A stretch of DNA of 47,039 nucleotides from Candidatus Sulfotelmatobacter kueseliae (GTDB lineage Bacteria > Acidobacteriota > Terriglobia > Terriglobales > Acidobacteriaceae). The notes beneath the pieces are model-generated. The model searched no databases. It was not told the DNA's origin and worked only from the letters and a program-made list of their open reading frames with translations. The translations under genes and the position numbers were made by a program. This document shows positions 17,114-23,967 of the stretch, piece after piece. Position 1 is the stretch's first letter. Each line of letters starts with the position of its first letter. The stretch spans positions 1 to 47,039 of the forward strand of contig OMOD01000156.1 of NCBI GenBank assembly GCA_900290255.1, written 5' to 3'.

Positions 17114-17136
17114 GGAGCAAAGCCGGCGTTTGCTCC
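17114..17136 (-). terminator. Rho-independent terminator of the second STAS gene
   Basis: On the minus strand GGAGCAAA and TTTGCTCC form a perfect 8-bp stem with a 7-base loop, followed by TTTTCTG. It lies 21 bp past the STAS stop codon and may also serve the convergent lysR. Confidence 0.8.
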
Positions 17137-17157
17137 TCGGGTTCTGAATATCCTGAC

Positions 17158-17523
17158 TTAGCAGTCGGTGCAGACCTGCTCTTCGCGGAACGACGCGAGC
17201 GCGGCGTCGACCGACGGATGCACTTCGAGAACGCTGTCGAGATTCGTCAGGCCGAGCAGATCCAGCACCAGCGCATTCGGGCCGGAGCACTTCAGCTCGG
17301 CGTTCTTCTCCTGCGCCCAGGTTTGCAGCAGCGCCAGCTCTCCGATGCCGGCACTGTCCATGGAGCTGACTCCGCTCAGATCGAGCACCAGCCGGTTCGT
17401 ATGTTGCAGGACTTCACCCACCAGCCGCGAGAGTGCGGCCGCTTCATCGCGATACACAATGCGCCCCTGGCAGTGCACGACGATGACATCCCCACGATTC
17501 CGCGTTTCCAGACTGAGCTTCAA
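17158..17523 (-). CDS. STAS-domain anti-sigma factor antagonist (second copy)
   Basis: A 121-residue STAS protein starting at a TTG (17521-17523) with AAGGAG 6 bp upstream. The frame is open 40 codons further, but none of those upstream starts has a Shine-Dalgarno, and the STAS fold begins at this TTG. The signature is LDLSGVSSMDSAGIGELALL, with the usual phosphoserine in DSAG. It ends VCTDC. It is clearly diverged from the STAS protein at 12880-13221. It probably takes part in partner switching; the partner genes are not in the window. Confidence 0.88.
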   Translation of the reverse strand: MKLSLETRNRGDVIVVHCQGRIVYRDEAAALSRLVGEVLQHTNRLVLDLSGVSSMDSAGIGELALLQTWAQEKNAELKCSGPNALVLDLLGLTNLDSVLEVHPSVDAALASFREEQVCTDC

Positions 17524-17650
17524 CTTCGGCTCCTTCTCTATTCCAAAGGCAGCCGGCCCCACCGGCTGCGCCCCCATTTGCCAACTTGCGTCCATAGGTT
17601 GCATGCTAATAGATAGACGCGGACGGACCGGTTTCGGCATCATGAAAACT

Positions 17651-17710
17651 GGATAAATTTTCGTCCACGTAGGGTCGGTGTAGGAGCCCGGGAAAGGATA
17701 AATTTTGTCC
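17651..17710. promoter_or_regulatory. Direct repeat GGATAAATTTT(C)GTCC, two copies 45 bp apart
   Basis: GGATAAATTTTCGTCC (17651-17666) and GGATAAATTTTGTCC (17696-17710) are near-identical. They lie in the divergent region between the STAS gene and the first barrel protein. They could be a regulator's binding sites; no regulator is assigned. Confidence 0.45.
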
Positions 17711-17807
17711 GCCGGGACATCTTGCCCATCCGGTACACTGCATCTAACGAATTTCGCTGAATGAAGTGAAAATTTTTGCCGGCCTCGTCGCCGGGGAGGA
17801 ATAATTC

Positions 17808-18320
17808 GTGCCCAAGATCGCTGCCGCCGTGCTGGCGCTTGTTTGTCTTATGCTGTTCTCTATCCCGATGTCGGCACAGCTCCTGCCGCGGGGAAATGTT
17901 TACGGCGGAGTTGCTTACGGTCAGATGACAGACGTCACTAACAAGCAGTCGTATCGCGGCTGGGAGGGGTCGGCCGAAGATCTTCCATTTGCCCGCTTTC
18001 CGCACCTCGGGTTTGTGCTCGATGCCAACGGCTTCTACCGCTCCGGCGTGACCATGTACAGCGGTTTCTTCGGCCCGCGTTTTTCCACCAATCTTGGGAA
18101 GTGGCGTCCCTTCGTTCAAGCCATGGGAGGCATACGGCACATAAACTCCAACCATTTCGTCTACAACCCATACGCCATCGACTTTGGCGGCGGCGCGGAT
18201 TACAAGCTCTGGTTCAAAAGCTTCTCCTGGCGCCTGGAGGGCGACTTCATACACGGGCATTACGCCAGTGCTGTCCAGAACGATTTCCGGGCTTCGACGG
18301 GAATCGTTTGGCGCTTCTGA
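17808..18320 (+). CDS. Outer-membrane beta-barrel protein (8-strand type), copy 1
   Basis: A 170-residue secreted protein. It has a signal peptide (MPKIAAAVLALVCLMLFSIP, then MSAQ) and a series of short amphipathic strands rich in glycine and aromatics. It ends with a terminal aromatic residue (GIVWRF), the usual barrel insertion signal. The start is a GTG at 17808 with GGGGAGGA 7 bp upstream. It is paralogous to the next gene: both share a G(G)G(A/L)DY segment before the last strands and an (S/F)TGIV(W/F)RF end. It belongs to the small OmpA/OmpX-like barrel group; the function is unknown. Confidence 0.75.
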   Translation: MPKIAAAVLALVCLMLFSIPMSAQLLPRGNVYGGVAYGQMTDVTNKQSYRGWEGSAEDLPFARFPHLGFVLDANGFYRSGVTMYSGFFGPRFSTNLGKWRPFVQAMGGIRHINSNHFVYNPYAIDFGGGADYKLWFKSFSWRLEGDFIHGHYASAVQNDFRASTGIVWRF

Positions 18321-18431
18321 GCGCACCCGGGTTCAGGCTCATCCGGTATAGGTGATATCCCAGTTCTCCTTTTCGGACATCTAACAACTTTCTGCGCCTG
18401 CCTGTGTTAGCAGCCGCAGAAGGGGGACATC

Positions 18432-18989
18432 ATGGGGAGAGCTGTCATCATTGGGTTTACGTTCTTCCTGCTCGCAGGACTGGCAGCAGCGCAGGTTCCC
18501 ACCTCAGGGAACATTTTCGTCGGATACTCCTTTGAAAACGCCAGTTCGTCCGCACTCAATCTGGATTTGAGCCGGCCCAACTTGCAGGGGTGGGAAGCAT
18601 CGCTTGAGGGCAAAGTGTTTCCGGCACTGGGCATTGTGGCGGACTTCACCGGCCACTACGGCTCCGAAAGCTTCACTCAGCTTACTCCCAACGGCCCGAT
18701 CAACGTGAATGTGACCGGCCACGAAGAAGAAGTTCTGTTCGGGCCGCGCGTTTCCGTGTCCATTCGAAGGTTCCGGCCATTCGCTGAGTTTGAGTTGGGG
18801 ATCGGGCACATCAATACAAACAGCTTCGGGTCCGATATATCGTTCGCCATGGCGATAGGAGGAGGACTCGACTACCGGATCATTCGCCCCGCCGCCTGGC
18901 GCTTCCAGGGGGACTACGTTTCGACGCGCTTTTTCAACACCGCGCAGAGCAATGTGCGTTTGTCGACTGGCATTGTCTTCCGCTTCTGA
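18432..18989 (+). CDS. Outer-membrane beta-barrel protein, copy 2
   Basis: A 185-residue secreted barrel protein next to its paralogue. It has a signal peptide (MGRAVIIGFTFFLLAGLAAA-Q), alternating strands such as GRFRPF-type segments (RRFRPFAEFELGIGHINTN), and the C-terminal STGIVFRF ending in phenylalanine. A strong Shine-Dalgarno (AGAAGGGGG) precedes the ATG. The HIN(S/T)N segment and the terminal strand align with copy 1, so the pair arose by tandem duplication. The function is unknown. Confidence 0.78.
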   Translation: MGRAVIIGFTFFLLAGLAAAQVPTSGNIFVGYSFENASSSALNLDLSRPNLQGWEASLEGKVFPALGIVADFTGHYGSESFTQLTPNGPINVNVTGHEEEVLFGPRVSVSIRRFRPFAEFELGIGHINTNSFGSDISFAMAIGGGLDYRIIRPAAWRFQGDYVSTRFFNTAQSNVRLSTGIVFRF

Positions 18990-19017
18990 ATGCAGGATAG
19001 AACCTCCCAAACAAAAG

Positions 19018-19050
19018 CAGGATTCAGCTGGTTGGCTGAACCCTGTTTTC
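19018..19050. terminator. Bidirectional terminator
   Basis: CAGGATTCAGC / GCTGAACCCTG forms a 10-11 bp stem with one mismatch. TTTTCT follows on the plus strand and CTTTTGTTT on the minus strand. It lies between convergent genes. Confidence 0.8.
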
Positions 19051-19072
19051 TGTGGCCACGACAAAAATCCAG

Positions 19073-19828
19073 CTAGGCGCGAGGCAGACCGTTCGGCTCT
19101 GCCCAGTATTTGTGATCGCGCAGGAAGTATTTTTCGTTCCCGTAGTTCATGGCCGTCTTGAGGAAGAGCCAGCCCACACGCAGGTGTCCCATTTTCTGGA
19201 ACCGGCGATTCGTGGTGTAAACGCCGCCGCGCACGATCGCAAAACGTTTGCGCTCGACCTGCTGGCTCAGCCGATAATCCTCGGCAAACAGAATCTGCTC
19301 GTGAAACCCGCCCAGTTCCCAGAATTTCTTCCGCTCGAACAGCATGAACATGCCGGTGGCAAACGGACGATGCAAGTACGACAAATATTGGGAGAAATCG
19401 CAGCCCGCATAGAACACCTTGTCGAGCCAGCTGCCGTCATGGCACGAAATGTTGGTCGTCACGCACTGCAGATTCTTACCTTGCGCGCGCTCCAGGCAGC
19501 GCCGCACCAGCGACGGATCGGCCAGTTCAATATCCGCATCGAGAAACAAAATGTAGGGAGTGTCAGCCTGCGCCGCGCCCTGGTTCCGTCCCACCGAGGG
19601 CATCCCGCCGCGGATCACGCTCACGTTCAGGCGGTCCCGGAAGCTGAGGACAATCTCGGGAGTGCCGTCGGTGGAAGTCGCGTCAGCGACCAACACTCTC
19701 GTACTCGACATCTTCGAGTAGTCCTGCTTCGTCAGCGAAGTCAACAAGCGCGGAATCAGCTTCGCCTCGTTCTTGGCCGGAATCACGATCGTCAGCTCGC
19801 TCGCCGTACTCGTGCTCGTTGAATTCAT
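19073..19828 (-). CDS. Family 2 glycosyltransferase
   Basis: A 251-residue GT-A transferase starting at 19828, immediately before the fold (STASELTIVIPAKNEAKLIP). It has VLVADATSTDGTPEI, GRNQGAAQ and the metal-binding FLDADIELADP. The acceptor half holds RPFATGMFMLFERKKFWELGG and AEDYRLSQQ. The frame continues 40 codons upstream, but that part lies inside the metallophosphoesterase gene. The first 146 bp overlap the 3' end of that gene in another frame. It probably acts in envelope glycan or lipid synthesis. Confidence 0.85.
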   Translation of the reverse strand: MNSTSTSTASELTIVIPAKNEAKLIPRLLTSLTKQDYSKMSSTRVLVADATSTDGTPEIVLSFRDRLNVSVIRGGMPSVGRNQGAAQADTPYILFLDADIELADPSLVRRCLERAQGKNLQCVTTNISCHDGSWLDKVFYAGCDFSQYLSYLHRPFATGMFMLFERKKFWELGGFHEQILFAEDYRLSQQVERKRFAIVRGGVYTTNRRFQKMGHLRVGWLFLKTAMNYGNEKYFLRDHKYWAEPNGLPRA

Positions 19829-20507
19829 GGATGTGTACCCCCAGTTCGTCAATGGTGAGATAGGTGGGCCGCGAATCGACCCACCCGCCCGAGTTGTAGT
19901 AATGGATGCCGTCCTGCTCCACGTGGATGGCTTCGTGCGTATGCCCACAGAAAATACGATCCGCGCCGTGATGCCGGGCGTAGGCCAGAGCGCCCGAAGC
20001 CACCTTCGGCGACAGCCGCAGCCAGCGCGTATTCAGCCGGTCAATCAGCCGGGCAATCGGATTGCCCTTCAAATCCAGCTTCTGCAGCTGCAGAAAAAGC
20101 GAGGTCCCTAACTGGCTCAGCTGCACCCGGCTTACCTGGAATCCGTCGAACTGATGGCCGTGAATGGCGATGTGCCGCAGCCCGCGGTAGTCCCATTTGT
20201 AATGCTGGTAGACCCGCACTCCGACCAGGTGCGACATGATGTTGGTCAACCCGTGGTCGTGATTGCCTTCCACCCACACGACCTCAACGTGGCGCTTCGG
20301 ATTCGATAGCTTTCGGATATACCCCAGGAACTTCCAGTGCTCCTTGGTCAGGCGGGCAAAGTTGAGGTCAGCGAAGATGTCGCCCAGCAGAATCAAACGC
20401 TCGAAGCGGCTCGCCTTGAGCAGTTGCGTGGCTTCGCGGGCATGACTCATCTCCGCGCCCAGGTGCAGGTCGGAAAGGATCAGCGTGTTGCAGATGGGCA
20501 GATCCAT
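19683..20507 (-). CDS. Calcineurin-like metallophosphoesterase (LpxH-like)
   Basis: A 274-residue binuclear metal phosphoesterase. All motifs are visible: LILSDLHLG (D-x-H), LLGDIFADLNF (GD), VEGNHDHG (GNHD), HGHQFDGF and CGHTHEAIH (GH-x-H), followed by YYNSGGWV. The pattern is close to the UDP-2,3-diacylglucosamine hydrolases and their relatives, but assignment to lipid A synthesis is inference. ATG 20507 is chosen; a TTG two codons upstream is also possible. The last 48 residues (from NEHEYGERADD to the end) are encoded in the overlap with the glycosyltransferase and are charged and low-complexity, so they look like an accidental extension. Confidence 0.87.
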   Translation of the reverse strand: MDLPICNTLILSDLHLGAEMSHAREATQLLKASRFERLILLGDIFADLNFARLTKEHWKFLGYIRKLSNPKRHVEVVWVEGNHDHGLTNIMSHLVGVRVYQHYKWDYRGLRHIAIHGHQFDGFQVSRVQLSQLGTSLFLQLQKLDLKGNPIARLIDRLNTRWLRLSPKVASGALAYARHHGADRIFCGHTHEAIHVEQDGIHYYNSGGWVDSRPTYLTIDELGVHIHEFNEHEYGERADDRDSGQERGEADSALVDFADEAGLLEDVEYESVGR

Positions 20508-20724
20508 ACTCAATAGGGTGGCAAATGAATGTTACGGGGTGATGAAAGGTGCATCAAAATTGGTGCATAAGGTAACTACAAAAGTAACTGCCGCAAGACC
20601 CTGAGTTTGTTGGGGTTCAGGGCAACCCTTCCGCTAGTAAGCTGGTCTTACGCCTTCAGTAATGTCGCACGGCAACTTTCTCAGGTTGTCCAGAGCCTTG
20701 CCAGCCCCCCACCCCTGAATTGCG

Positions 20725-21318
20725 CTAATCGTGACCGTGCTTCTCTTTGCCTTTGCCTTTCACTTCCTTGTTCTCGCTTTCCTTCTTTTCGTCATTGGCG
20801 GCAGGGGAGAGACCCAAGCTGGTTTTCCAGTAGTCCTCGACGGCGGGCGGAAGCTTGTCCATGTGGGAGAGGAGCATGGTGACTTTCCAGATGTCTTGCT
20901 CGGCGAGTGGCTTATCCCACGCGGGCATGCCGGTGTAGCGCACGCCGGTGCGGATGGTGTAGAAGATGTGCCACTCGGGATCGTCGGGCGGATCAGAGAT
21001 CAGGTTCGGCGCCGGCGGATAAAACGAGTTGGCGAGCGCGGCGGGCTTGCGGTCGAGACCACCATGGCAGAGGGCACAATTCATGGTGTAAAGCTTCATA
21101 CCGTCTTCGAGATTCTGATCGGTGGGCATGAGCGGGTTGGTGACCCGCGGGGCATGCCGTTCCATGGAGGCGTCGACCGCGCTGTTGGCGAGCCTACGCT
21201 CGAAATGCGGGGGCGCAACGTTTGCAGCCGTGGGGAAAAAGCCGAGCAGGATGAAACCGAGTCCGCCGAGAATGAGTACAACGAGCGTGATAATTACGCC
21301 GAGCAGGAATTTGCCCAT
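20725..21318 (-). CDS. Membrane-anchored class I cytochrome c
   Basis: A 197-residue protein with one N-terminal membrane segment (LLGVIITLVVLILGGLGFIL) and a periplasmic heme domain. The heme-binding site is CALCH; the distal ligand is probably the methionine in YTGMPAW. The C-terminal 25 residues are highly charged, lysine- and glutamate-rich, ending KHGHD. It resembles the small mono-heme cytochromes that pass electrons between respiratory complexes. It lies downstream of pdhB on the same strand, 143 bp away, but a functional link is not evident. Confidence 0.88.
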   Translation of the reverse strand: MGKFLLGVIITLVVLILGGLGFILLGFFPTAANVAPPHFERRLANSAVDASMERHAPRVTNPLMPTDQNLEDGMKLYTMNCALCHGGLDRKPAALANSFYPPAPNLISDPPDDPEWHIFYTIRTGVRYTGMPAWDKPLAEQDIWKVTMLLSHMDKLPPAVEDYWKTSLGLSPAANDEKKESENKEVKGKGKEKHGHD

Positions 21319-21461
21319 GGGCCCTCCGAACCGGATATTGTGGCAGATGGGCGGGCCGGAGCGCTAGTTGGAGTCGCCGGCGCTCAGCTGCAGGTGTTGT
21401 CGAGCCGCCGGCCGGACAGCCGGGGCGGTTTTCCCCACATAGTTCTTGCTGCTTCCAACTT

Positions 21462-22433
21462 TCAGTACGCCTTCAAGCGGCGCGCCTCGCGGACTACGTC
21501 TTCGACCTTCGGCAGATAGTACTGCTCCTGCGGCGGCGAGAACGGGATCGCCGAGTCGAGTCCAGCGATGCGCACGATGGGACCGTCGAGCGAGTCGAAT
21601 ACCTCCTCATTAACGACGGCGGCGATTTCTCCTGCCAGGCCTCCGGTGCGGGAGTGCTCGTGGAGGATGATGACCTTGTTCGTTTTCTTCACTGTCTCCG
21701 CGATGGCTTCGCGGTCGAGCGGCGCGACGGTGCGCAGGTCTACGATTTCCAGATCGATTCCTTCTTGGCTCAGAGTTTCGGCAGCTTCGAGCGCAGTGTG
21801 TACCATCGCGGCGTAAGTGATGATACTCAAGTGGCGGCCTTCGCGGGCGACGCGCGCTTTGCCGATCGGGACGACATAATCTTCCGCCGGAACTTCTTCC
21901 TTGATGCGGCGATAGAGATATTTGTGCTCGAAGAAAACGCACGGATTGTTGTCGCGGATGGCAGCTTTAATCAGGCCTTTGGCGTCGTAGGGCGTGGCCG
22001 GGCAGATGACCTTGAGGCCGGGATTGTGCACGAACCACATCTCGGGGTTTTGCGAGTGGAAGGGGCCGCCGTGGACGTATCCGCCGCTGGGGCCGCGCAG
22101 AACCAGCGGAACGGGCGCACCCCATAGATAGTGGGTCTTGGCAACCATGTTGGAAATCTGGTTGAAGGCGCAGCCGATGAAGTCCATGAATTGGAATTCA
22201 GCGACCGGACGCATGCCGGTGAGCGACGCGCCGAAAGCCGCGCCCACGATGGCGGACTCGGCGATGGGTGTGTCGATGACGCGCTCGGGGCCGAAGCGGT
22301 CGATGAATCCGTCGGTGACTTTGAAGGCGCCGCCGTAGACGCCGATATCTTCGCCAAGGCAGAAGACGGTCGGATCGCGCTCCATTTCTTCCCAGATTCC
22401 CTGGCGGATGGCTTCGAGGTAGGTGAGAAACAT
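21462..22433 (-). CDS. pdhB: Pyruvate/2-oxoacid dehydrogenase E1 beta subunit
   Basis: A 323-residue transketolase-like subunit that pairs with PdhA to decarboxylate a 2-oxoacid on thiamine diphosphate. The start at 22433 gives MFLTYLEAIRQGIWEEMERD followed by VFCLGEDIGVYGG, as usual. The frame runs 100 codons further upstream but covers pdhA coding sequence. EFQFMDFIGCAFNQ and FVHNPGLKVICPATPYDAKG are characteristic. Substrate could be pyruvate or branched-chain oxoacids; the lipB and lpdA neighbours fit either. No Shine-Dalgarno is visible since repeat S7 abuts the start. Confidence 0.93.
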   Translation of the reverse strand: MFLTYLEAIRQGIWEEMERDPTVFCLGEDIGVYGGAFKVTDGFIDRFGPERVIDTPIAESAIVGAAFGASLTGMRPVAEFQFMDFIGCAFNQISNMVAKTHYLWGAPVPLVLRGPSGGYVHGGPFHSQNPEMWFVHNPGLKVICPATPYDAKGLIKAAIRDNNPCVFFEHKYLYRRIKEEVPAEDYVVPIGKARVAREGRHLSIITYAAMVHTALEAAETLSQEGIDLEIVDLRTVAPLDREAIAETVKKTNKVIILHEHSRTGGLAGEIAAVVNEEVFDSLDGPIVRIAGLDSAIPFSPPQEQYYLPKVEDVVREARRLKAY

Positions 22434-22437
22434 AGAG

Positions 22438-22505
22438 TCAGGTTTCAAAGTTTCAAGGTTCAAAGTTTCAAGTTGCCGCGGATTTGCGCGGATCAACGCG
22501 GATAC
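22438..22505. repeat. Stuttering repeat S7 (GTTTCAAAG and GCGCGGAT words)
   Basis: It has three imperfect copies of GGTTTCAAAGTTTCAAG-type words, then CCGCGGATTTGCGCGGAT and ACGCGGAT. Unlike the other S repeats, no complementary arm is present. It fills the pdhA-pdhB spacer. The first word matches repeat S3 at 4443-4540. Confidence 0.7.
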
Positions 22506-22507
22506 TT

Positions 22508-23863
22508 CTACTTCAAATGCACCGCCGCTTCGGTTGCTTTGTAGGCGGTTCCCTTCTTCACTTTTGGCATGCCGTACTTCGGTTTGATTTTGTGGCAGCC
22601 ATTTTCGCAGAAGACGCCACCTTCGGCGGATTCTGGCGTTGGCATTGGGGAGTTGACCGCTATTTCGCGTTCGGCTTCGATTTCGGCTTCCACGCCCGCA
22701 ATCAGATCTTGATTTTCCTTCGGTGTCAGCCACTTCTTTTCTCTTACTACGTAATTCTCAAAGCGCGCGATCGGATCGCGCTTGCGCCAGAACTCGAACA
22801 TCGCCTTCGGAACGTAGCCGGCGGCGTCGTGGATGGCGTGGCCTTTCATGCGCATCATTTTGGCTTCAATCAGCGTGGGGCCTTCGCTGCGGTGGGCGCG
22901 CTCAACCGCTTCGTGGGCAGCGTCGTAGACCTGGCAGGCGTCGGTGCCGTCGACGATCACGCCCGGGATGCCATATCCGATGGCCCGTTCCGCGAGGTCC
23001 TGGCAGCGATACTGCATCTGTGACGGCGTGGAATACGCCCAGTGATTGGATTCGACGATGAGCACGAGGCCGAGATTCTGCACGGAGGCGAAGTTGATGC
23101 CTTCGTAGGTGACGCCGGTGGATTGACCCCCGTCGCCGATGTAGGTCATGACGGCGAGGTTGCGTCCCTGCAGCCGCGCGCCCAAAGCAACGCCCGCCAT
23201 CACGGGGATGAGATCGCCGAGCATGGAGATGGGCGAAACCATGTTGCGCTTTTCGATGTCGCCGAAGTGCGCGGTGGCGTTGCGGCCGCGGGTGGGCGAG
23301 CCGGCTTTGGCCATGTACTGCATCATGATGTCGCGGGCGCCGAAACCCCGGACGAGCATCGATCCCTGGTTGCGGATCATGGGCGCAAACCAGTCGTCTC
23401 TATCGAGCGCGTAGGCAGAGGCGCAGGAGCAGGCTTCCTGGCCGAGTCCGAAGTAGACTCCGCCGACGACTTTGCCCTGCTTGTAGAGATTTTCGAGGGC
23501 AGTCTCCATTTTGCGGTTGAGCAGCATCCAGCGGTAGATCTCGATTGCTTGGCGCTTGTCGAGATATTTGGAATCGCGGATGGGCGGCACGGGAGCGTCA
23601 AACTCGCCCTCCACTTCGAAGCGGACGTGGTCGTGGCCGTATTTGTCCTTTTTGGTGACTTGGCGGACAGTGAAGTCGGGATGCTCGAGACGATAGTCGG
23701 GGATGGAGTAAGTCCGGAGATGTTGGTTGGGAGAGCCTGTCGCGCTTCGCGCGACTGGGCGGACGAATGCGTCCGCCCCTACGTGATTCTTCCTTGCGCC
23801 CGCTCCGCTGCGTGGACGGCTGCCGTTGGAACTCTGCCTGGACTTCGTTTTCTTGTTCCCCAT
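22508..23863 (-). CDS. pdhA: Pyruvate/2-oxoacid dehydrogenase E1 alpha subunit, with P-element insert
   Basis: A 451-residue thiamine-diphosphate-binding subunit. The cofactor motif is TYIGDGGQSTG ending at ESN about 27 residues on. The conserved AHFGD, MLGDLIPVMAGVALG and MMRMKGHAIHDAAGYVP segments follow. The N-terminal 60 residues are polar and low-complexity. Residues 27-46 (HVGADAFVRPVARSATGSPN) are the translation of a P-type double hairpin at 23731-23783. The C-terminus carries an extra tail with CENGCHK. The downstream pdhB is 74 bp away. The E2 gene is not in the cluster. Confidence 0.92.
   Translation of the reverse strand: MGNKKTKSRQSSNGSRPRSGAGARKNHVGADAFVRPVARSATGSPNQHLRTYSIPDYRLEHPDFTVRQVTKKDKYGHDHVRFEVEGEFDAPVPPIRDSKYLDKRQAIEIYRWMLLNRKMETALENLYKQGKVVGGVYFGLGQEACSCASAYALDRDDWFAPMIRNQGSMLVRGFGARDIMMQYMAKAGSPTRGRNATAHFGDIEKRNMVSPISMLGDLIPVMAGVALGARLQGRNLAVMTYIGDGGQSTGVTYEGINFASVQNLGLVLIVESNHWAYSTPSQMQYRCQDLAERAIGYGIPGVIVDGTDACQVYDAAHEAVERAHRSEGPTLIEAKMMRMKGHAIHDAAGYVPKAMFEFWRKRDPIARFENYVVREKKWLTPKENQDLIAGVEAEIEAEREIAVNSPMPTPESAEGGVFCENGCHKIKPKYGMPKVKKGTAYKATEAAVHLK
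23731..23783. repeat. P-type double-hairpin element inside pdhA (P2)
   Basis: On the minus strand: GTAGGGGCGGACGCATTCGT then CCGCCC (hairpin 1), then AGTCGCGCGAAGCGCGAC (hairpin 2), then AGGC. Hairpin 1 has the perfect stem GGGCGGAC/GTCCGCCC. It keeps the pdhA frame open and encodes VGADAFVRPVARSATGS. The same element in the opposite orientation to the reading frame lies in lipB at 24310-24360. Confidence 0.88.
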
Positions 23864-23967
23864 GGGAAAGCAGCGCCAGAGCGCGATGTATTGATGGTAG
23901 CGCGAGAGCGGGGGATAGGGCTAGGGCGAGGCCGTTCGGCTCTGCGAAACCTACCCACACGGTCCCG

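Noticed and set aside
20599..20622. Terminator CCCTGA...TCAGGG after the cytochrome gene
   Set aside because: The stem is only 6 bp with a 12-base loop and no T run on the relevant strand.
21405..21432. GC-rich hairpin followed by TTTT after pdhB
   Set aside because: The T run is on the plus strand while the adjacent genes are on the minus strand, so it is not convincing as their terminator.
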